Below, one piece after another: positions 30,191 through 38,966 of a stretch of DNA of 64,000 bases. This DNA is from Prochlorococcus sp. AG-409-P01 (lineage in GTDB: Bacteria > Cyanobacteriota > Cyanobacteriia > PCC-6307 > Cyanobiaceae), in contig QCKM01000002.1 of assembly GCA_003215335.1 (NCBI GenBank), positions 217,799 to 281,798 of the forward strand. The letters run 5' to 3'. The notes below the pieces were generated by a model. That model was given only the letters and a program-made list of their open reading frames with translations, had not been told where the DNA came from and did not search any database. The translations under genes and the position numbers were made by a program. The first letter of the stretch is position 1; each line of letters opens with the position of its first letter.

Positions 30191-30332
30191 TTCATAAGTT
30201 TGGAAAGAAATTCCTGATTTATTGAGACCGGTTGGTGCCCCTCATTGGGAAGTTTCCATTAGCCAGCAGTTGATTTCGGCCATGTCAAAGTATTTGGGCG
30301 GCAATGGTTGGTTTTAATAAAGTTTGAAAACC
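30190..30332 (-). repeat. EVE-start repeat, partly decayed
   Basis: TTTATTGAGACCGGTTGG, TCCATTAGCCAGCAGTTGAT and units GTTTTAATAAA/GTTTGAAAACC (30311-30332). The other border has one unit only (AAGTTTGGAAA), as in the 9.06 kb copy. Confidence 0.75.
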
Positions 30333-30400
30333 TTAGAAATTTGACCCTTAACCATTTAGATTTTTTTGATTTGATTTTTGACAGTCTGTATACCTGAAAA

Positions 30401-30425
30401 TTGCAAAAAAAGGGGCCTTGTCTGA
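30401..30425 (-). terminator. Terminator of coiled-coil gene, block B
   Basis: On the minus strand GGGGTCAGACAAGGCCCC followed by seven T. Preceded by the conserved GTGATGGGGATCAC hairpin at about 30444-30457. Confidence 0.7.
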
Positions 30426-30474
30426 CCCCTGAGTAAGTCCTTTGTGATCCCCATCACTCAGTGAGTCGAAAGGA

Positions 30475-30768
30475 TTAAGCCTTGACAGCGCATTTTTCAG
30501 GTTCTTCAGCAGAGAGTTCGGTTTTTTTTTCTGCTGGCGCTAGAGCTTTTAGCTCTTCTTGAAGCTCATGCTCTCGTTCATCAATGATTTTGATGCGTGA
30601 CTGATAAGTTTCTTCTAGTCTCTTGCGAGAAGCCTCAAGATTGTCGAGCTCCTCTTGCCGCTGCTTACGCTTGATCTCTTCTAGTTGGCTATCAGAGACA
30701 ACATAAACAGTCTTCATTGGAGAAAAGAATGAATCTGCAAAGAAGGAGTCGAGTAGGGATGTGTACAT
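30475..30768 (-). CDS. Coiled-coil protein (97 aa), block B
   Basis: MYTSLLDSFFADSFFSPMKT, then the same helix and tail as 12437-12730; from residue 21 on the two are identical. Together with the divergent 54-aa gene (30977) and the intergenic region it forms an inverted duplicate of block A. The near-identity points to recent duplication or ongoing gene conversion. Confidence 0.85.
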   Translation of the reverse strand: MYTSLLDSFFADSFFSPMKTVYVVSDSQLEEIKRKQRQEELDNLEASRKRLEETYQSRIKIIDEREHELQEELKALAPAEKKTELSAEEPEKCAVKA

Positions 30769-30976
30769 GATGATTTGTGCGGGAACTCCATTACTCTGCT
30801 TCAAGTTTTAACAAGAGCTAATGCTGTAAACCGAAGAAATATATACGGTCAATATCACTTAATTCGGTTAGTAACACCTTCATTGGTAATAACCCTTAAG
30901 TCTAAATACTTGCGTAAAAGCTCTATACTTAATTCACGTAAATGTGTTAGAAATAAATCAGCTGAACAGGAGGGTT

Positions 30977-31141
30977 GTGAAACTAAGAACTTCTTTCACT
31001 GTAATTGCAAGCCAATCTCGAGACCTTGACTTTCTGCATGAATGCACTTGCAATCTTCCTAATGAAAAGCTAGGTGAATTCTGGCAACAGGAATGTAAAC
31101 TTCACCCCACAAAATCTTCTTGTAAGCTTTATCAAGTGTAA
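30977..31141 (+). CDS. 54-aa protein with FW-EC-KLHPTKS-CK-Y tail, block B
   Basis: GTG start (AGGAGG just upstream), KLRTSFTVIASQSRDLDFLH, and FWQQECKLHPTKSSCKLYQV at the end. Pairs with 12064-12228 of block A at equal length but is more diverged than the coiled-coil pair; an extra CTC pair (ECTCNLP) appears in the middle. Divergent from 30475-30768. Confidence 0.8.
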   Translation: MKLRTSFTVIASQSRDLDFLHECTCNLPNEKLGEFWQQECKLHPTKSSCKLYQV

Positions 31142-31170
31142 ATAAGATTCTTTGCCGTTATTTAGGAGAT

Positions 31171-32118
31171 TTGCATACAGAAGCTATTCATGTTCATTCT
31201 GGAGAAATACTTAGGACCGATGCACCTCTTGATCATGCAGGCAAAGGAGAGAATTTTGCTCCTACTGATTTATTGGCTACAGCTGTAGGGACTTGTTTCC
31301 TTACAGTTATGGGAATCAGAGCTGAAGAAAAAGGGTGGAAATTAGATGAGATAGCAGTTCAAATTGATAAGAGGATGACAACTCAGGCTCCTCGCAAGAT
31401 TGAATCTTTATCACTTCAAATTAGTATGCCACCTGATTTAGAAGCTAATCAATTAAAGGCCCTTCAAAAGGCTACGAAGGATTGCCCTGTTTTGAGAAGT
31501 TTAAATGATTCACTAAAAATCAAAGTCCACTGGAATCAATCAAAAAAGAAAAAACAGACATCTTTGAATTTTGTCTCTACGAAAGTCTTTCGAGAAACTC
31601 CTCAAGTCAAATTCTTTGATGCAGGAGTAAAGGGCTCTAATGGATCTGATGTGGTTATTCATCATGGGGCTGCAATCTCTCCTCCCAATGACGACGAATT
31701 TGAGCAGTATTACGTTCATTACCATCAGATTGACCATAACTTGGTTTTAGATGGAAGCCGTACTTTTACCTTGCTTAACCCTGAATGGGATGAGCCGCAC
31801 CACGTGATTTACCTCAATCAAAAAATGGGCGCTCTTCAAATACCAATTGGGACTTATCACCAATCTGTTTCGGGGTCAGAGGGCAGCATGGTGTTGAATC
31901 AAGCAGTCAGAGATAGAGATTTTGATCCAAATAAGGAATTTGTCCCTGTCAGTTTGAGAGATAGGGCTGATTTGCGTAAAGCAAAAGCAGCCGATCCAGT
32001 GTTCTGGTTTTGGGATGATGGAAAAATCAGAAGATTGAAATTAGGTCATGCTTCTAGTAGTAAAAAAAATCACGCTTTAATTGCTAATGAACTAGGAATT
32101 ATTTGGAAGGAGACTTAA
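31171..32118 (+). CDS. OsmC-cupin fusion protein (315 aa)
   Basis: Residues 1-130 are an OsmC/Ohr-type domain with FAPTDLLATAVGTCFLTVMG and the second active-site Cys in TKDCPVLRSL, the pair that reduces organic peroxides. Residues 140-315 are a cupin-like region with HYHQIDHNLVL, EPHHVIYL and IPIGTYHQSV. The TTG start at 31171 has AGGAGA upstream. The fusion suggests a redox role coupled to a bound metal or metabolite. Followed after 7 bp by a small membrane protein gene. Confidence 0.85.
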   Translation: MHTEAIHVHSGEILRTDAPLDHAGKGENFAPTDLLATAVGTCFLTVMGIRAEEKGWKLDEIAVQIDKRMTTQAPRKIESLSLQISMPPDLEANQLKALQKATKDCPVLRSLNDSLKIKVHWNQSKKKKQTSLNFVSTKVFRETPQVKFFDAGVKGSNGSDVVIHHGAAISPPNDDEFEQYYVHYHQIDHNLVLDGSRTFTLLNPEWDEPHHVIYLNQKMGALQIPIGTYHQSVSGSEGSMVLNQAVRDRDFDPNKEFVPVSLRDRADLRKAKAADPVFWFWDDGKIRRLKLGHASSSKKNHALIANELGIIWKET

Positions 32119-32125
32119 CGTAGTA

Positions 32126-32311
32126 ATGATGGAAAGCATTAATGGTGGATATCTAGCTCTAGCTGTTGTAGGGATTGTTTTTTTGGGCCTTCAGTTTTGG
32201 TGGATTAACATGACTATTAGGAATGGGAGTAACGAAAGGGTTCTGCGAAACCAAAATCAGACGGACGAGATTAAAAAGAAACTTGAGAAGATCTTCGCTA
32301 AAAGTGATTGA
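32126..32311 (+). CDS. Small membrane protein (61 aa)
   Basis: MMESINGGYLALAVVGIVFL, one membrane helix, then NERVLRNQNQTDEIKKKLEK. Its gene follows the OsmC fusion closely and is probably co-transcribed. Distant relative of 16214-16402 and 44671-44844 by layout (helix, then a charged LEKIF-type helix). Confidence 0.75.
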   Translation: MMESINGGYLALAVVGIVFLGLQFWWINMTIRNGSNERVLRNQNQTDEIKKKLEKIFAKSD

Positions 32312-32339
32312 TTTTCTTCCTTTTTAATTCTTTTGGCTA

Positions 32340-32460
32340 GTTTGAACAATATTCAGGGGTTTCTTCTGATTCATTGGTAATAAGGCTTGTAAGCGTTAAT
32401 TAGCCAATACTTGATTTCAGTAATGTCAATGAGTTTGGCTATGAATGAGTGAGTTCGGTT
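32340..32460 (-). repeat. Strongly decayed EVE-start repeat
   Basis: TTAATTAGCCAATACTTGAT, AATGTCAATGAGTTTGGC and GTGAGTTCGG. Only the general order of blocks remains. Confidence 0.45.
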
Positions 32461-32483
32461 CTTAAGTTCAAGACACATGCCTA

Positions 32484-32924
32484 TTACTTCTTATAAGGAA
32501 TAGTTATTTTCTGACCTTTGACTCCTGCAGAAGAAACAAAAACTAGTGCCGCTGCATCACCAATGCTTTCGCAATAATGGATGCTGTCTTGAGGAGTGGC
32601 GAAGCTTTCTCCAGGGCCTACTTTTAATGTTTTGCCATTGAGGGTTCCACAGGAAAGATTTCCTTTTACCACATATGCAATTCCTGGTTGTGAGTGGGAA
32701 TGAAGAGGTGTTTTGAAACCTGGTTGGGCAGTTATTCGCTGAAGTGTCATTTGTGCTTTGCCTTTTGGATAGTCATAAGAATCTCCATTCCAAGACTCAG
32801 TTGCACTTATCAGAGTTTCGACAACTACAGGCTCAACATTTGCAGATGTTTCTTTTTTTGAACCACAGGCGAATAGTGGTAAAGCAACCCCAGCAGTTAG
32901 TGCAATTAGTAAAAAGCGTCGCAT
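32484..32924 (-). CDS. Cupin lipoprotein (146 aa)
   Basis: The N-terminus MRRFLLIALTAGVALPLFAC is a lipoprotein signal with its lipobox Cys at residue 20. The cupin core has PLHSHSQPGIAYVVKGNLSC and PGESFATPQDSIHYCE as motifs 1 and 2. Two additional Cys may pair. Anchored to a membrane facing the periplasm by inference; ligand unknown. Confidence 0.85.
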   Translation of the reverse strand: MRRFLLIALTAGVALPLFACGSKKETSANVEPVVVETLISATESWNGDSYDYPKGKAQMTLQRITAQPGFKTPLHSHSQPGIAYVVKGNLSCGTLNGKTLKVGPGESFATPQDSIHYCESIGDAAALVFVSSAGVKGQKITIPYKK

Positions 32925-32986
32925 TTTGAATTAAGGATCAGTGAAGGTTTTTCTTGTGGTTTTCATATTAAGGAAGGTTTACAAAT

Positions 32987-33358
32987 TTAATCAGCAAAGA
33001 TTCCATCTACGGATAGTTCTCTTCTTGTATCTGGGGATGGATATTGCCGGTAATACAAGCCCATTCCACCGATTAGAGCTATTGCAATCATTATCCAAGC
33101 AATTAAGGATGTTTTTTTGCGAAGAGCCTTTGGTTCGATTTGCCTTGGTTTGGTTTTCATCTCAGGAAAACAGCTTGTTACTTGGATTAGATCCCAGATT
33201 TCATCTTTGTCATATGAAGACAAGTCTTTCCCTTGGACTCCACTACCTTCTTGTAACCCCGCGGCTTTCAATTTTTCTCTAATCAGAGCTTTTCTCTCAT
33301 CGCTAGACATCACCTGGAAGCGTTCTTTCCTTTCTTCATTGCTCTCTTTAATTGCCAT
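32987..33358 (-). CDS. Single-pass membrane protein with helical cytosolic head (123 aa)
   Basis: Residues 1-75 are charged and helical (EERKERFQVMSSDERKALIR), residues 83-103 are a membrane helix (SLIAWIMIAIALIGGMGLYY) and the end is short. No family recognised. Remnants of a repeat lie just upstream (33355-33420). Confidence 0.7.
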   Translation of the reverse strand: MAIKESNEERKERFQVMSSDERKALIREKLKAAGLQEGSGVQGKDLSSYDKDEIWDLIQVTSCFPEMKTKPRQIEPKALRKKTSLIAWIMIAIALIGGMGLYYRQYPSPDTRRELSVDGIFAD

Positions 33359-33527
33359 ATCAATCGATTTGGGCGAAAAGTGGCGGCTTAAGCAGAATTT
33401 GAAAAACTCTTTTTTAGGAGGTGGTTTTCCCGTTGTTGCTCAGTACCGCTTGCGTTGGAAATGACTTGAGCATTATTGCTTGAAATGACATCTGCGATCA
33501 GGTCAGGAATCAAGTACTTTCATCTTA

Positions 33528-33553
33528 AATGAAAACGGTAACCATTATGATTT
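33528..33553. promoter_or_regulatory. FUR-family (Zur-like) box upstream of a His-rich outer-membrane protein
   Basis: A 26-bp imperfect palindrome centred on GGTAACC: AAATGAAAACGGT against AAATCATAATGGT on the other strand, 10 of 13 positions equal. Zur and Fur sites have this form. It ends about 15 bp before the start codon of the next gene. Confidence 0.45.
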
Positions 33554-33568
33554 CGATGTTTATTTTTA

Positions 33569-34522
33569 TTGTTTGTGTCAACTTCCTTCTTTACGGTCCC
33601 TAAAAAACTTGCTCCCATCAAGGTTTTTTTGGCTTTTGGTTATCTGCTCGCTGCAATTGAGTTTGTTTTGCCGTTCAAAGCCAATGCCCATGGTGGCGGG
33701 GGAGATGAGCCTCTAGAAGTTGGTGAATTCAGGACGACTCCATATGTCACTTTGGAAGGTCATCATGGGGTTGAAAACAGCAAGGAAAATACTCCTACAC
33801 ACCATGGACTTGATGGCCTGTTTGGAGTCGTAATGGATTGGGGGTTGGAAAATGATGGAAAGTTTTCAATTGAGGCGGCTTTGGGACCTGTCTTTGTTTG
33901 GGGGGAAGCGGACCATTTTTATGGTGCTGTGCATGAAGAGGAAGAGGGTGAAGAGCATGAAGCACATGACACAGATTTCAAGCGGACAGATTTTCGAGGT
34001 TTCTTGAAATTTAATTATTCACCCAATGATCGACTTAGCTTTTCATTGGATACCAATCCACATTTAGTAACTAAAAATCAGGGAGAAGAAAAGAAAGGAA
34101 CCAAGTATGAAATTGGCTCGAAAGCTCTATATAAATTTGGCGATGGGAATGTCAATTTTGCACTAGGAGATCAATTTACTGATTTAATTGATGGTACTTA
34201 TGTGAGTATTGAGCATCGTCAAGGATGGGACTCTGATGGCACATGGCAAGGCCAATACACTGACCCAAGATTCGGAGTTGAGTTTAATTATGATCTTATT
34301 AGTTTCAGGCTCGAGGCGGGACCTCGTTTTTATCGTCCAAGATTTAATGTAGGCCTTAGTAATCGGACAGATTTTGCTGGTGAATTAGAAGTTAGTCGGC
34401 CAATTGGTGATAACGCTGAGTTGTTTTTTCACTGGCAACCAACGTTTAGTGAGAAAGATGGAGCTGAATGGAAAGAAGCTTGGAATCATCACTTGGGAAC
34501 AGGTGTGACATTTCGCTTTTAA
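33569..34522 (+). CDS. His-rich outer-membrane beta-barrel protein (317 aa)
   Basis: Signal peptide ending FKANA, then HGGGGDEP and further His clusters (EGHHGVEN, THHGL, EEHEAHD) in the first 130 residues, followed by alternating amphipathic strands (FSIEAALGPVFVWGEADHFY and others) and a terminal FRF, typical of outer-membrane barrels. Metal handling, perhaps zinc uptake, is suggested by the His clusters and the FUR-type box upstream; this is an inference. TTG at 33569 is the only early start in frame; GTG at 33575 is an alternative. Confidence 0.8.
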   Translation: MFVSTSFFTVPKKLAPIKVFLAFGYLLAAIEFVLPFKANAHGGGGDEPLEVGEFRTTPYVTLEGHHGVENSKENTPTHHGLDGLFGVVMDWGLENDGKFSIEAALGPVFVWGEADHFYGAVHEEEEGEEHEAHDTDFKRTDFRGFLKFNYSPNDRLSFSLDTNPHLVTKNQGEEKKGTKYEIGSKALYKFGDGNVNFALGDQFTDLIDGTYVSIEHRQGWDSDGTWQGQYTDPRFGVEFNYDLISFRLEAGPRFYRPRFNVGLSNRTDFAGELEVSRPIGDNAELFFHWQPTFSEKDGAEWKEAWNHHLGTGVTFRF

Positions 34523-34539
34523 TTATCTTCTTCAAACTT

Positions 34540-34640
34540 TGACTAGAAATTCTTGATTCTCTAAGAACAGTTGATATCCTCAACGGGAATTTGATATAAG
34601 CCAGTATTTAATTTCCTAAGCAGAAAGATTTCTAAACCGT
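34540..34640 (-). repeat. Decayed EVE-start repeat
   Basis: CTTTGACTAGAAATTCTTGA, ATAAGCCAGTATTTAATTTCC and a loose match to the upstream half. Confidence 0.5.
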
Positions 34641-34782
34641 TTATGTCGATTTCAAAGAGGAGCTTGTAATTCTATGAATAGGATTGAAATAAAAAGAAGA
34701 GGATTGACTTAAAGTTGAATTAATTAAGGATCTTTCAGTTTCTTGATATTTTTATAACCTTACCATTGCTGATTAAAGCCCT

Positions 34783-35997
34783 TTACTCTTGATTTGTGTA
34801 TGCGTTTTGCCATATATATTGGCCACTGCCTTTTTCTGGCTTAACAGCAATGCAATTACATGCGATATTCCAGAGGGCTTTATGTATTGGCATTGGGTTA
34901 AAAAGATAGGCCTTAGGGAAAGCTTTTCTAATTGCATTAGTTGCTTCTTTAGCGTGGTAGTGAGGAATTGTCGGAGATATGTGATGAATTACATGACTAG
35001 AGCCGATGTGATGGTGTAGAAAATCAAAAAGTCTTCCATAAGGACGATCAATTGAAAGAAAGGCACCTCTCATAAAAGAGAAGTGTGAGTTGGAGAGGTG
35101 TGGGACATCTGTATCTGTATGGTGAAGCCAGGTATATATAACTAGCCAACAATTGACTATTAACAGTGGACCTAAATACATTGTTATTAGTGGAGTTATA
35201 CCATATTTAAATGCCGATATGAAAAGTCCTATTAATACCAAAACTATCCCAAGATCTGATATCCAAACCTTCTTTGCCCAACTGGATGGCCACAGCTTTG
35301 TAGAGAAGGGTTCCCTTGGCCAAAAGTGGTTAGAAGTCCCGTATTTGGGTCCCCCTGTGCTGCCAGTCAACAAATATGCGGGCCAACCAAAGCCAAGGTG
35401 CAATAGGAGTTGCATGAGCCCGTATCTAGTTTTTCCTAGAGCATTTGAAAGAGCCAATTCGTTCTCACCCCCGACTTTTTCACTGATTCCATTGCCACCT
35501 ATCACTATTGGTACATGCGTCTCGCCGTCAGTTATGTGATTAGTAAAACGATGATGAATAGAATGTGATCGTTGCCAAGAAAAGTAGGGAACTAGCAGCA
35601 AGGAATGCAGTAGATAACCAATCACTGTCTGCACAGCTCGATTGTCAGAGAAGGCTCCATGCCCACATTCGTGAGCGATAACCCAGAAGCCCATTGCTGT
35701 AGTCCCTGAAATAAAAGCATAGAGAATCCAAACGGGAATCATTGCTTTAGTAAAAGGAATGTTTAGCCCTATTGCGACAATTACTGCCTGAATTACGACT
35801 GATTGAAAAAGGTAGGCCAAGGAAGTTGATGTCTTACGTGCGAAACAGTGTTTAGGCACAACTTCCATAATGGCTTGCATGCTTGGGATATCACTCATCT
35901 GTATGTCAAGAGCCTTCCCATTGAGGCCAGAGAATTTCATCTTCCTAAAACTCTTTTGGTTTGCGATGGAAGGTTGTGTTTTATTTAAGCTGTTCAA
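34783..35997 (-). CDS. Membrane fatty acid desaturase (delta-12 / omega-3 type)
   Basis: 404 aa with four membrane passes and the three histidine boxes of acyl-lipid desaturases: HECGHG near residue 110, HSIHHRFTNH near 146 and HVIHH near 335. These bind a di-iron centre that introduces double bonds into membrane lipid acyl chains using ferredoxin electrons. Length and box spacing fit the DesA/DesB group; which bond is formed cannot be told. The ATG at 35997 is used; a second ATG follows at codon 20. Confidence 0.93.
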   Translation of the reverse strand: MNSLNKTQPSIANQKSFRKMKFSGLNGKALDIQMSDIPSMQAIMEVVPKHCFARKTSTSLAYLFQSVVIQAVIVAIGLNIPFTKAMIPVWILYAFISGTTAMGFWVIAHECGHGAFSDNRAVQTVIGYLLHSLLLVPYFSWQRSHSIHHRFTNHITDGETHVPIVIGGNGISEKVGGENELALSNALGKTRYGLMQLLLHLGFGWPAYLLTGSTGGPKYGTSNHFWPREPFSTKLWPSSWAKKVWISDLGIVLVLIGLFISAFKYGITPLITMYLGPLLIVNCWLVIYTWLHHTDTDVPHLSNSHFSFMRGAFLSIDRPYGRLFDFLHHHIGSSHVIHHISPTIPHYHAKEATNAIRKAFPKAYLFNPMPIHKALWNIACNCIAVKPEKGSGQYIWQNAYTNQE

Positions 35998-36184
35998 TTG
36001 CTTTGTTAATTAATTGGGTTTCTGACAAAGGGGGAGCATAAACCCTTCACTTAGAAACACAATCATTGCTAAATGCGGCTTTGACTACTATTTGTTTTGA
36101 GAGCAGGATCCAGAGATCTGAAAATGGCTTGCATTGATGGGTTTAGGTGGCCCCTTGAGGTGTATTGGCATCAAAGGCTTTTGA

Positions 36185-36240
36185 CTTCTCATTAGCGAGA
36201 AGTTGATTTCAGTAATACCAATTAACTTGGTTGAATTTTA
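36185..36240 (-). repeat. Remnant of the EVE-start repeat
   Basis: CTCATTAGCGAGAAGTTGAT and TTCAGTAATACCAATTAAC. Short and diverged. Confidence 0.4.
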
Positions 36241-36299
36241 ATGTTTTTTCTAAGGGTGAATAGAGGCTGCTCATTATGGATAAGGCTGGTTTTTACTCT

Positions 36300-36345
36300 T
36301 GTAGTGAAAGGCAGCAAGAGTAAACGCCGCATCAATTAATTGCCA
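36300..36345 (-). pseudogene. Relic start of a secreted gene
   Basis: On the minus strand ATGCGGCGTTTACTCTTGCT reads MRRLLLLPF, the signal-peptide start of the secreted family, then the frame runs into unrelated residues and stops. Lies beside a decayed repeat. Confidence 0.45.
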
Positions 36346-36489
36346 TACATTATTTTCCCTTGAGGTGGCTGTTTGAGCAGAGTCGTATCAAAGATTGGAT
36401 CTTTGGTGTTGGGTATTTCTATAATTGGCTAATGAATATATTTTTCAAGGTGGATTCACTTATGAAGATATTAAGTTCTATCTAGATGC

Positions 36490-37050
36490 TCAAACAAGAC
36501 TTTTCGAGATCACTGCTTTTAGAAAAGCAGTGTTTAATTCTTCTAAAGGGTCATTGCAAAATTCAATTAGAGCAGTTCTCATTGCACAAGAGCCATGCCT
36601 ATACGCAATTGTCATTTCTTTGCCGGTTAAAGCATGAGTGCCTAATAATATTTGGTACACTAATTCGGGATTGCTATTGGGTAGTTTGTCGAGATAAGTC
36701 GATAGTTCCTTTAATCCATCCCCAATAGAAAGTTTCTTTTTCTTAAGATGTAACTCAAATAATTTTTTAGAAACATCACCATATTCCTTTGCCCCTTCAT
36801 CAGTAAAAATAGCACCTATTGATTTTTCTGAGGCATATGATTTGTTGTTTAAATTAAGATGATTTTCTATTTTTGTGAGTCTTTGCTCAAGTGAGTCTTG
36901 TGATGAGCTTGTTGAGTCGGTTGAAATGGAAGCTAATTTTTCAGTGACAAATTCAGTTAAAGTTTTGCCATTCTTTATTGATTCAGACTTGAGTTTCACC
37001 AAAAGCTTTGGATCAATATTTATGTTGAGTTGAGTTCTCTCCTTAGCCAT
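36490..37050 (-). CDS. Ribbon-helix-helix-like DNA-binding protein (186 aa)
   Basis: ERTQLNINIDPKLLVKLKSE then KNGKTLTEFVTEKLASI fits the strand-helix-helix of Arc/CopG-type proteins. A Ser-rich linker and a coiled segment (LEQRLTKIENHLNLNN) lead to a helical C-terminal domain of about 110 aa that was not recognised. A transcriptional regulator or plasmid-type partition factor is possible. It follows an 84-aa gene by 19 bp on the same strand. Confidence 0.7.
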   Translation of the reverse strand: MAKERTQLNINIDPKLLVKLKSESIKNGKTLTEFVTEKLASISTDSTSSSQDSLEQRLTKIENHLNLNNKSYASEKSIGAIFTDEGAKEYGDVSKKLFELHLKKKKLSIGDGLKELSTYLDKLPNSNPELVYQILLGTHALTGKEMTIAYRHGSCAMRTALIEFCNDPLEELNTAFLKAVISKSLV

Positions 37051-37069
37051 TCCTGTTTCTATTCTTTTG

Positions 37070-37324
37070 TTATGTTAACGAAGGATCATGGAAAATGTCT
37101 GTCCAATTGCTGCATGCTTTAACAAGATCGACTAGGCGAATAGATTTTGGCCTCTTGGGACTTTTGAGGCCGCTTTGGCGCAATTCCTTGCTTAAGAAGG
37201 TTGCCAAGACATATTGATTTCTTATATTTACTTCTTGTCGGATAATTTTTTTTAAGATAAGTGGTTCGTTGGCTTTGGGGCAAGGGGTTGAGCATCTCTT
37301 GCCGAATGCTTTTAGGCCTTTCAA
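37070..37324 (-). CDS. Basic protein, unknown (84 aa)
   Basis: MKGLKAFGKRCSTPCPKANE then NIRNQYVLATFLSKELRQSG and RLVDLVKACSNWTDIFHDPS. Basic with three Cys. Placed directly upstream of the RHH gene, perhaps one operon. The start codon is uncertain. Confidence 0.55.
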   Translation of the reverse strand: MKGLKAFGKRCSTPCPKANEPLILKKIIRQEVNIRNQYVLATFLSKELRQSGLKSPKRPKSIRLVDLVKACSNWTDIFHDPSLT

Positions 37325-37530
37325 TGGAATGGATTTTTTATGTTCATCGCTATTACTGCAGGGTGGGATTGATTACGATCAAAGATACGAAAGAGAAAGA
37401 AAAGAATAATTCAAAGCAATATCTATTACTCACAGGAAAGCGAAGCGACCGCAACTGTACATTTTGGGTTTAAATGCTTTAGTGTTGATGGATCGCTATC
37501 AAAAAACCTTTAGCCTCAAATTCTGCCTTT

Positions 37531-37680
37531 ATGAAAAATTTACTTTCTAGTGAAAGATCTAAATGGATATGTGTGATTGGATTAGTTGCAATAGGAGCAG
37601 GTATCACTGCGAAGAATGTCATTTCGTATCCCACTGAATGTCTTCCTGCTGAACCTATTGAAGTAAGGCACTCAATTTAA
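37531..37680 (+). CDS. 49-aa membrane protein
   Basis: MKNLLSSERSKWICVIGLVA then TAKNVISYPTECLPAEPIEV. One membrane helix and a short outer tail with one Cys. It ends 2 bp before the next gene; the two form a unit. Confidence 0.65.
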   Translation: MKNLLSSERSKWICVIGLVAIGAGITAKNVISYPTECLPAEPIEVRHSI

Positions 37681-37682
37681 TT

Positions 37683-37961
37683 ATGGGCAATTCACTTCAG
37701 AAGGCTTTTTTTGGCGTAATTGCTTTGGGCGTGTCGTGCATAGCTATAGAGCTGATACCTATTTCTAGACAAGCGGCTTATTGGAATCGCTGTCTAGATA
37801 GCACGCGCGAGTGGATAGATGAAGCGGCTGATTTAAATGGATGGGGGCAAAAAGCTAAGGATTCACTGGCTGTAGGTGTTTGTAATGGCGCTGTATATGA
37901 ATCCAAATTAAATAAAGCATCAATAACAACAATTGAACCACCATTTTTTGTATGGAATTAA
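37683..37961 (+). CDS. Small membrane-anchored protein (92 aa)
   Basis: MGNSLQKAFFGVIALGVSCI, one membrane helix, then AAYWNRCLDSTREWID and VGVCNGAVYES. The layout helix, W-N-x-C, then C-N-G is shared with 41215-41448 and 59880-60116, so it belongs to a small multi-copy family whose two Cys may form a disulfide outside the membrane. Role unknown. Confidence 0.75.
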   Translation: MGNSLQKAFFGVIALGVSCIAIELIPISRQAAYWNRCLDSTREWIDEAADLNGWGQKAKDSLAVGVCNGAVYESKLNKASITTIEPPFFVWN

Positions 37962-38069
37962 ATTTAAGACTGCTTTGATTTAGTTTGTGACCAACGGTGA
38001 AAAAGAATATCCTCATTAATAATAAGTCTTGATGTCCTTGGGTAGAAAGGTATTATATAAAGTTAATAA

Positions 38070-38489
38070 TTATTGCCTTAAAGGCTCTCTCTGTCGCACT
38101 GGAGGCAGATTTAAGCCCTTAGATTTTTTGGGAACTTTATTCGCTAATTGAATTAGAAAATCATCAAGTTCTTCTTTAGTACCTCCTAATTCATTTCCAC
38201 AGCCATCAAAAATATTATTGGATAGAGAAATAGCCAAATCTTCTTTCGGTGCAGACATTATTTCATCCATCACAGGCGAGAAGAACAAGCTTGTTGAAAG
38301 TTGAACGGCAGCACTTTCTCCAGCCTTTTCAGGAGTTACTCCCTTCCCAATAGAGGTGCAGAAGTTCTTTGAAAACTTCCTAGTTACATCTGAGACGGCA
38401 GGTGATAAATCCCCCACGGATGCAAATGCAGTAACCGGAGCAAGAAAAAAAGTTGTTGCGATAAGAAAGGCAATTAGTAAGCGGTGCAT
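38070..38489 (-). CDS. Secreted protein, unknown (139 aa)
   Basis: Signal peptide MHRLLIAFLIATTFFLAPVT ending AFA, then a helical domain with two Cys (KNFCTSIGKG and FDGCGNELGG). The tail is basic. Looks like a conserved exported protein of marine cyanobacteria; function unknown. Confidence 0.75.
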   Translation of the reverse strand: MHRLLIAFLIATTFFLAPVTAFASVGDLSPAVSDVTRKFSKNFCTSIGKGVTPEKAGESAAVQLSTSLFFSPVMDEIMSAPKEDLAISLSNNIFDGCGNELGGTKEELDDFLIQLANKVPKKSKGLNLPPVRQREPLRQ

Positions 38490-38966
38490 AAAGATAGGGA
38501 TTTGGTTTTGCAGTGCTTAGCACTTCATCTACATAACAAAGTTTAGTCAATCTAATAATCATCACCCAACAGTCCAGCAAAGTTAGGAGATTAGAGCTGT
38601 CCCACTAGTGATCTTATGGGTCAATTGTTCAAACAGATCAAATTTGAGAGTAGATTTTCTGAACTTGTGTTAACGAGACCAGTAACAGGATAAAAAAAGA
38701 GTATTTGGCACCTGTTTCTCGTCATTGGTTAGGTCCTTTGCTGCCAATCGAAACTTGATGGCCTTGGCTGTTGGAATAGCAAAAATCGATTGTGGATCTT
38801 GCTAATGCCAACGTATGCAAGAGTAAGGATCTTAAGATGATTGAGATCAGGAATTTTTATCAGAGCCAAAATTCGTTATCCGTTGCTACTTTTTTTATAC
38901 GTTCGTCTCTTCGCTGGGATGCATGTTTTACAGCAGGGAATGGGGCTGTCATTTCGGAGAAACGTC

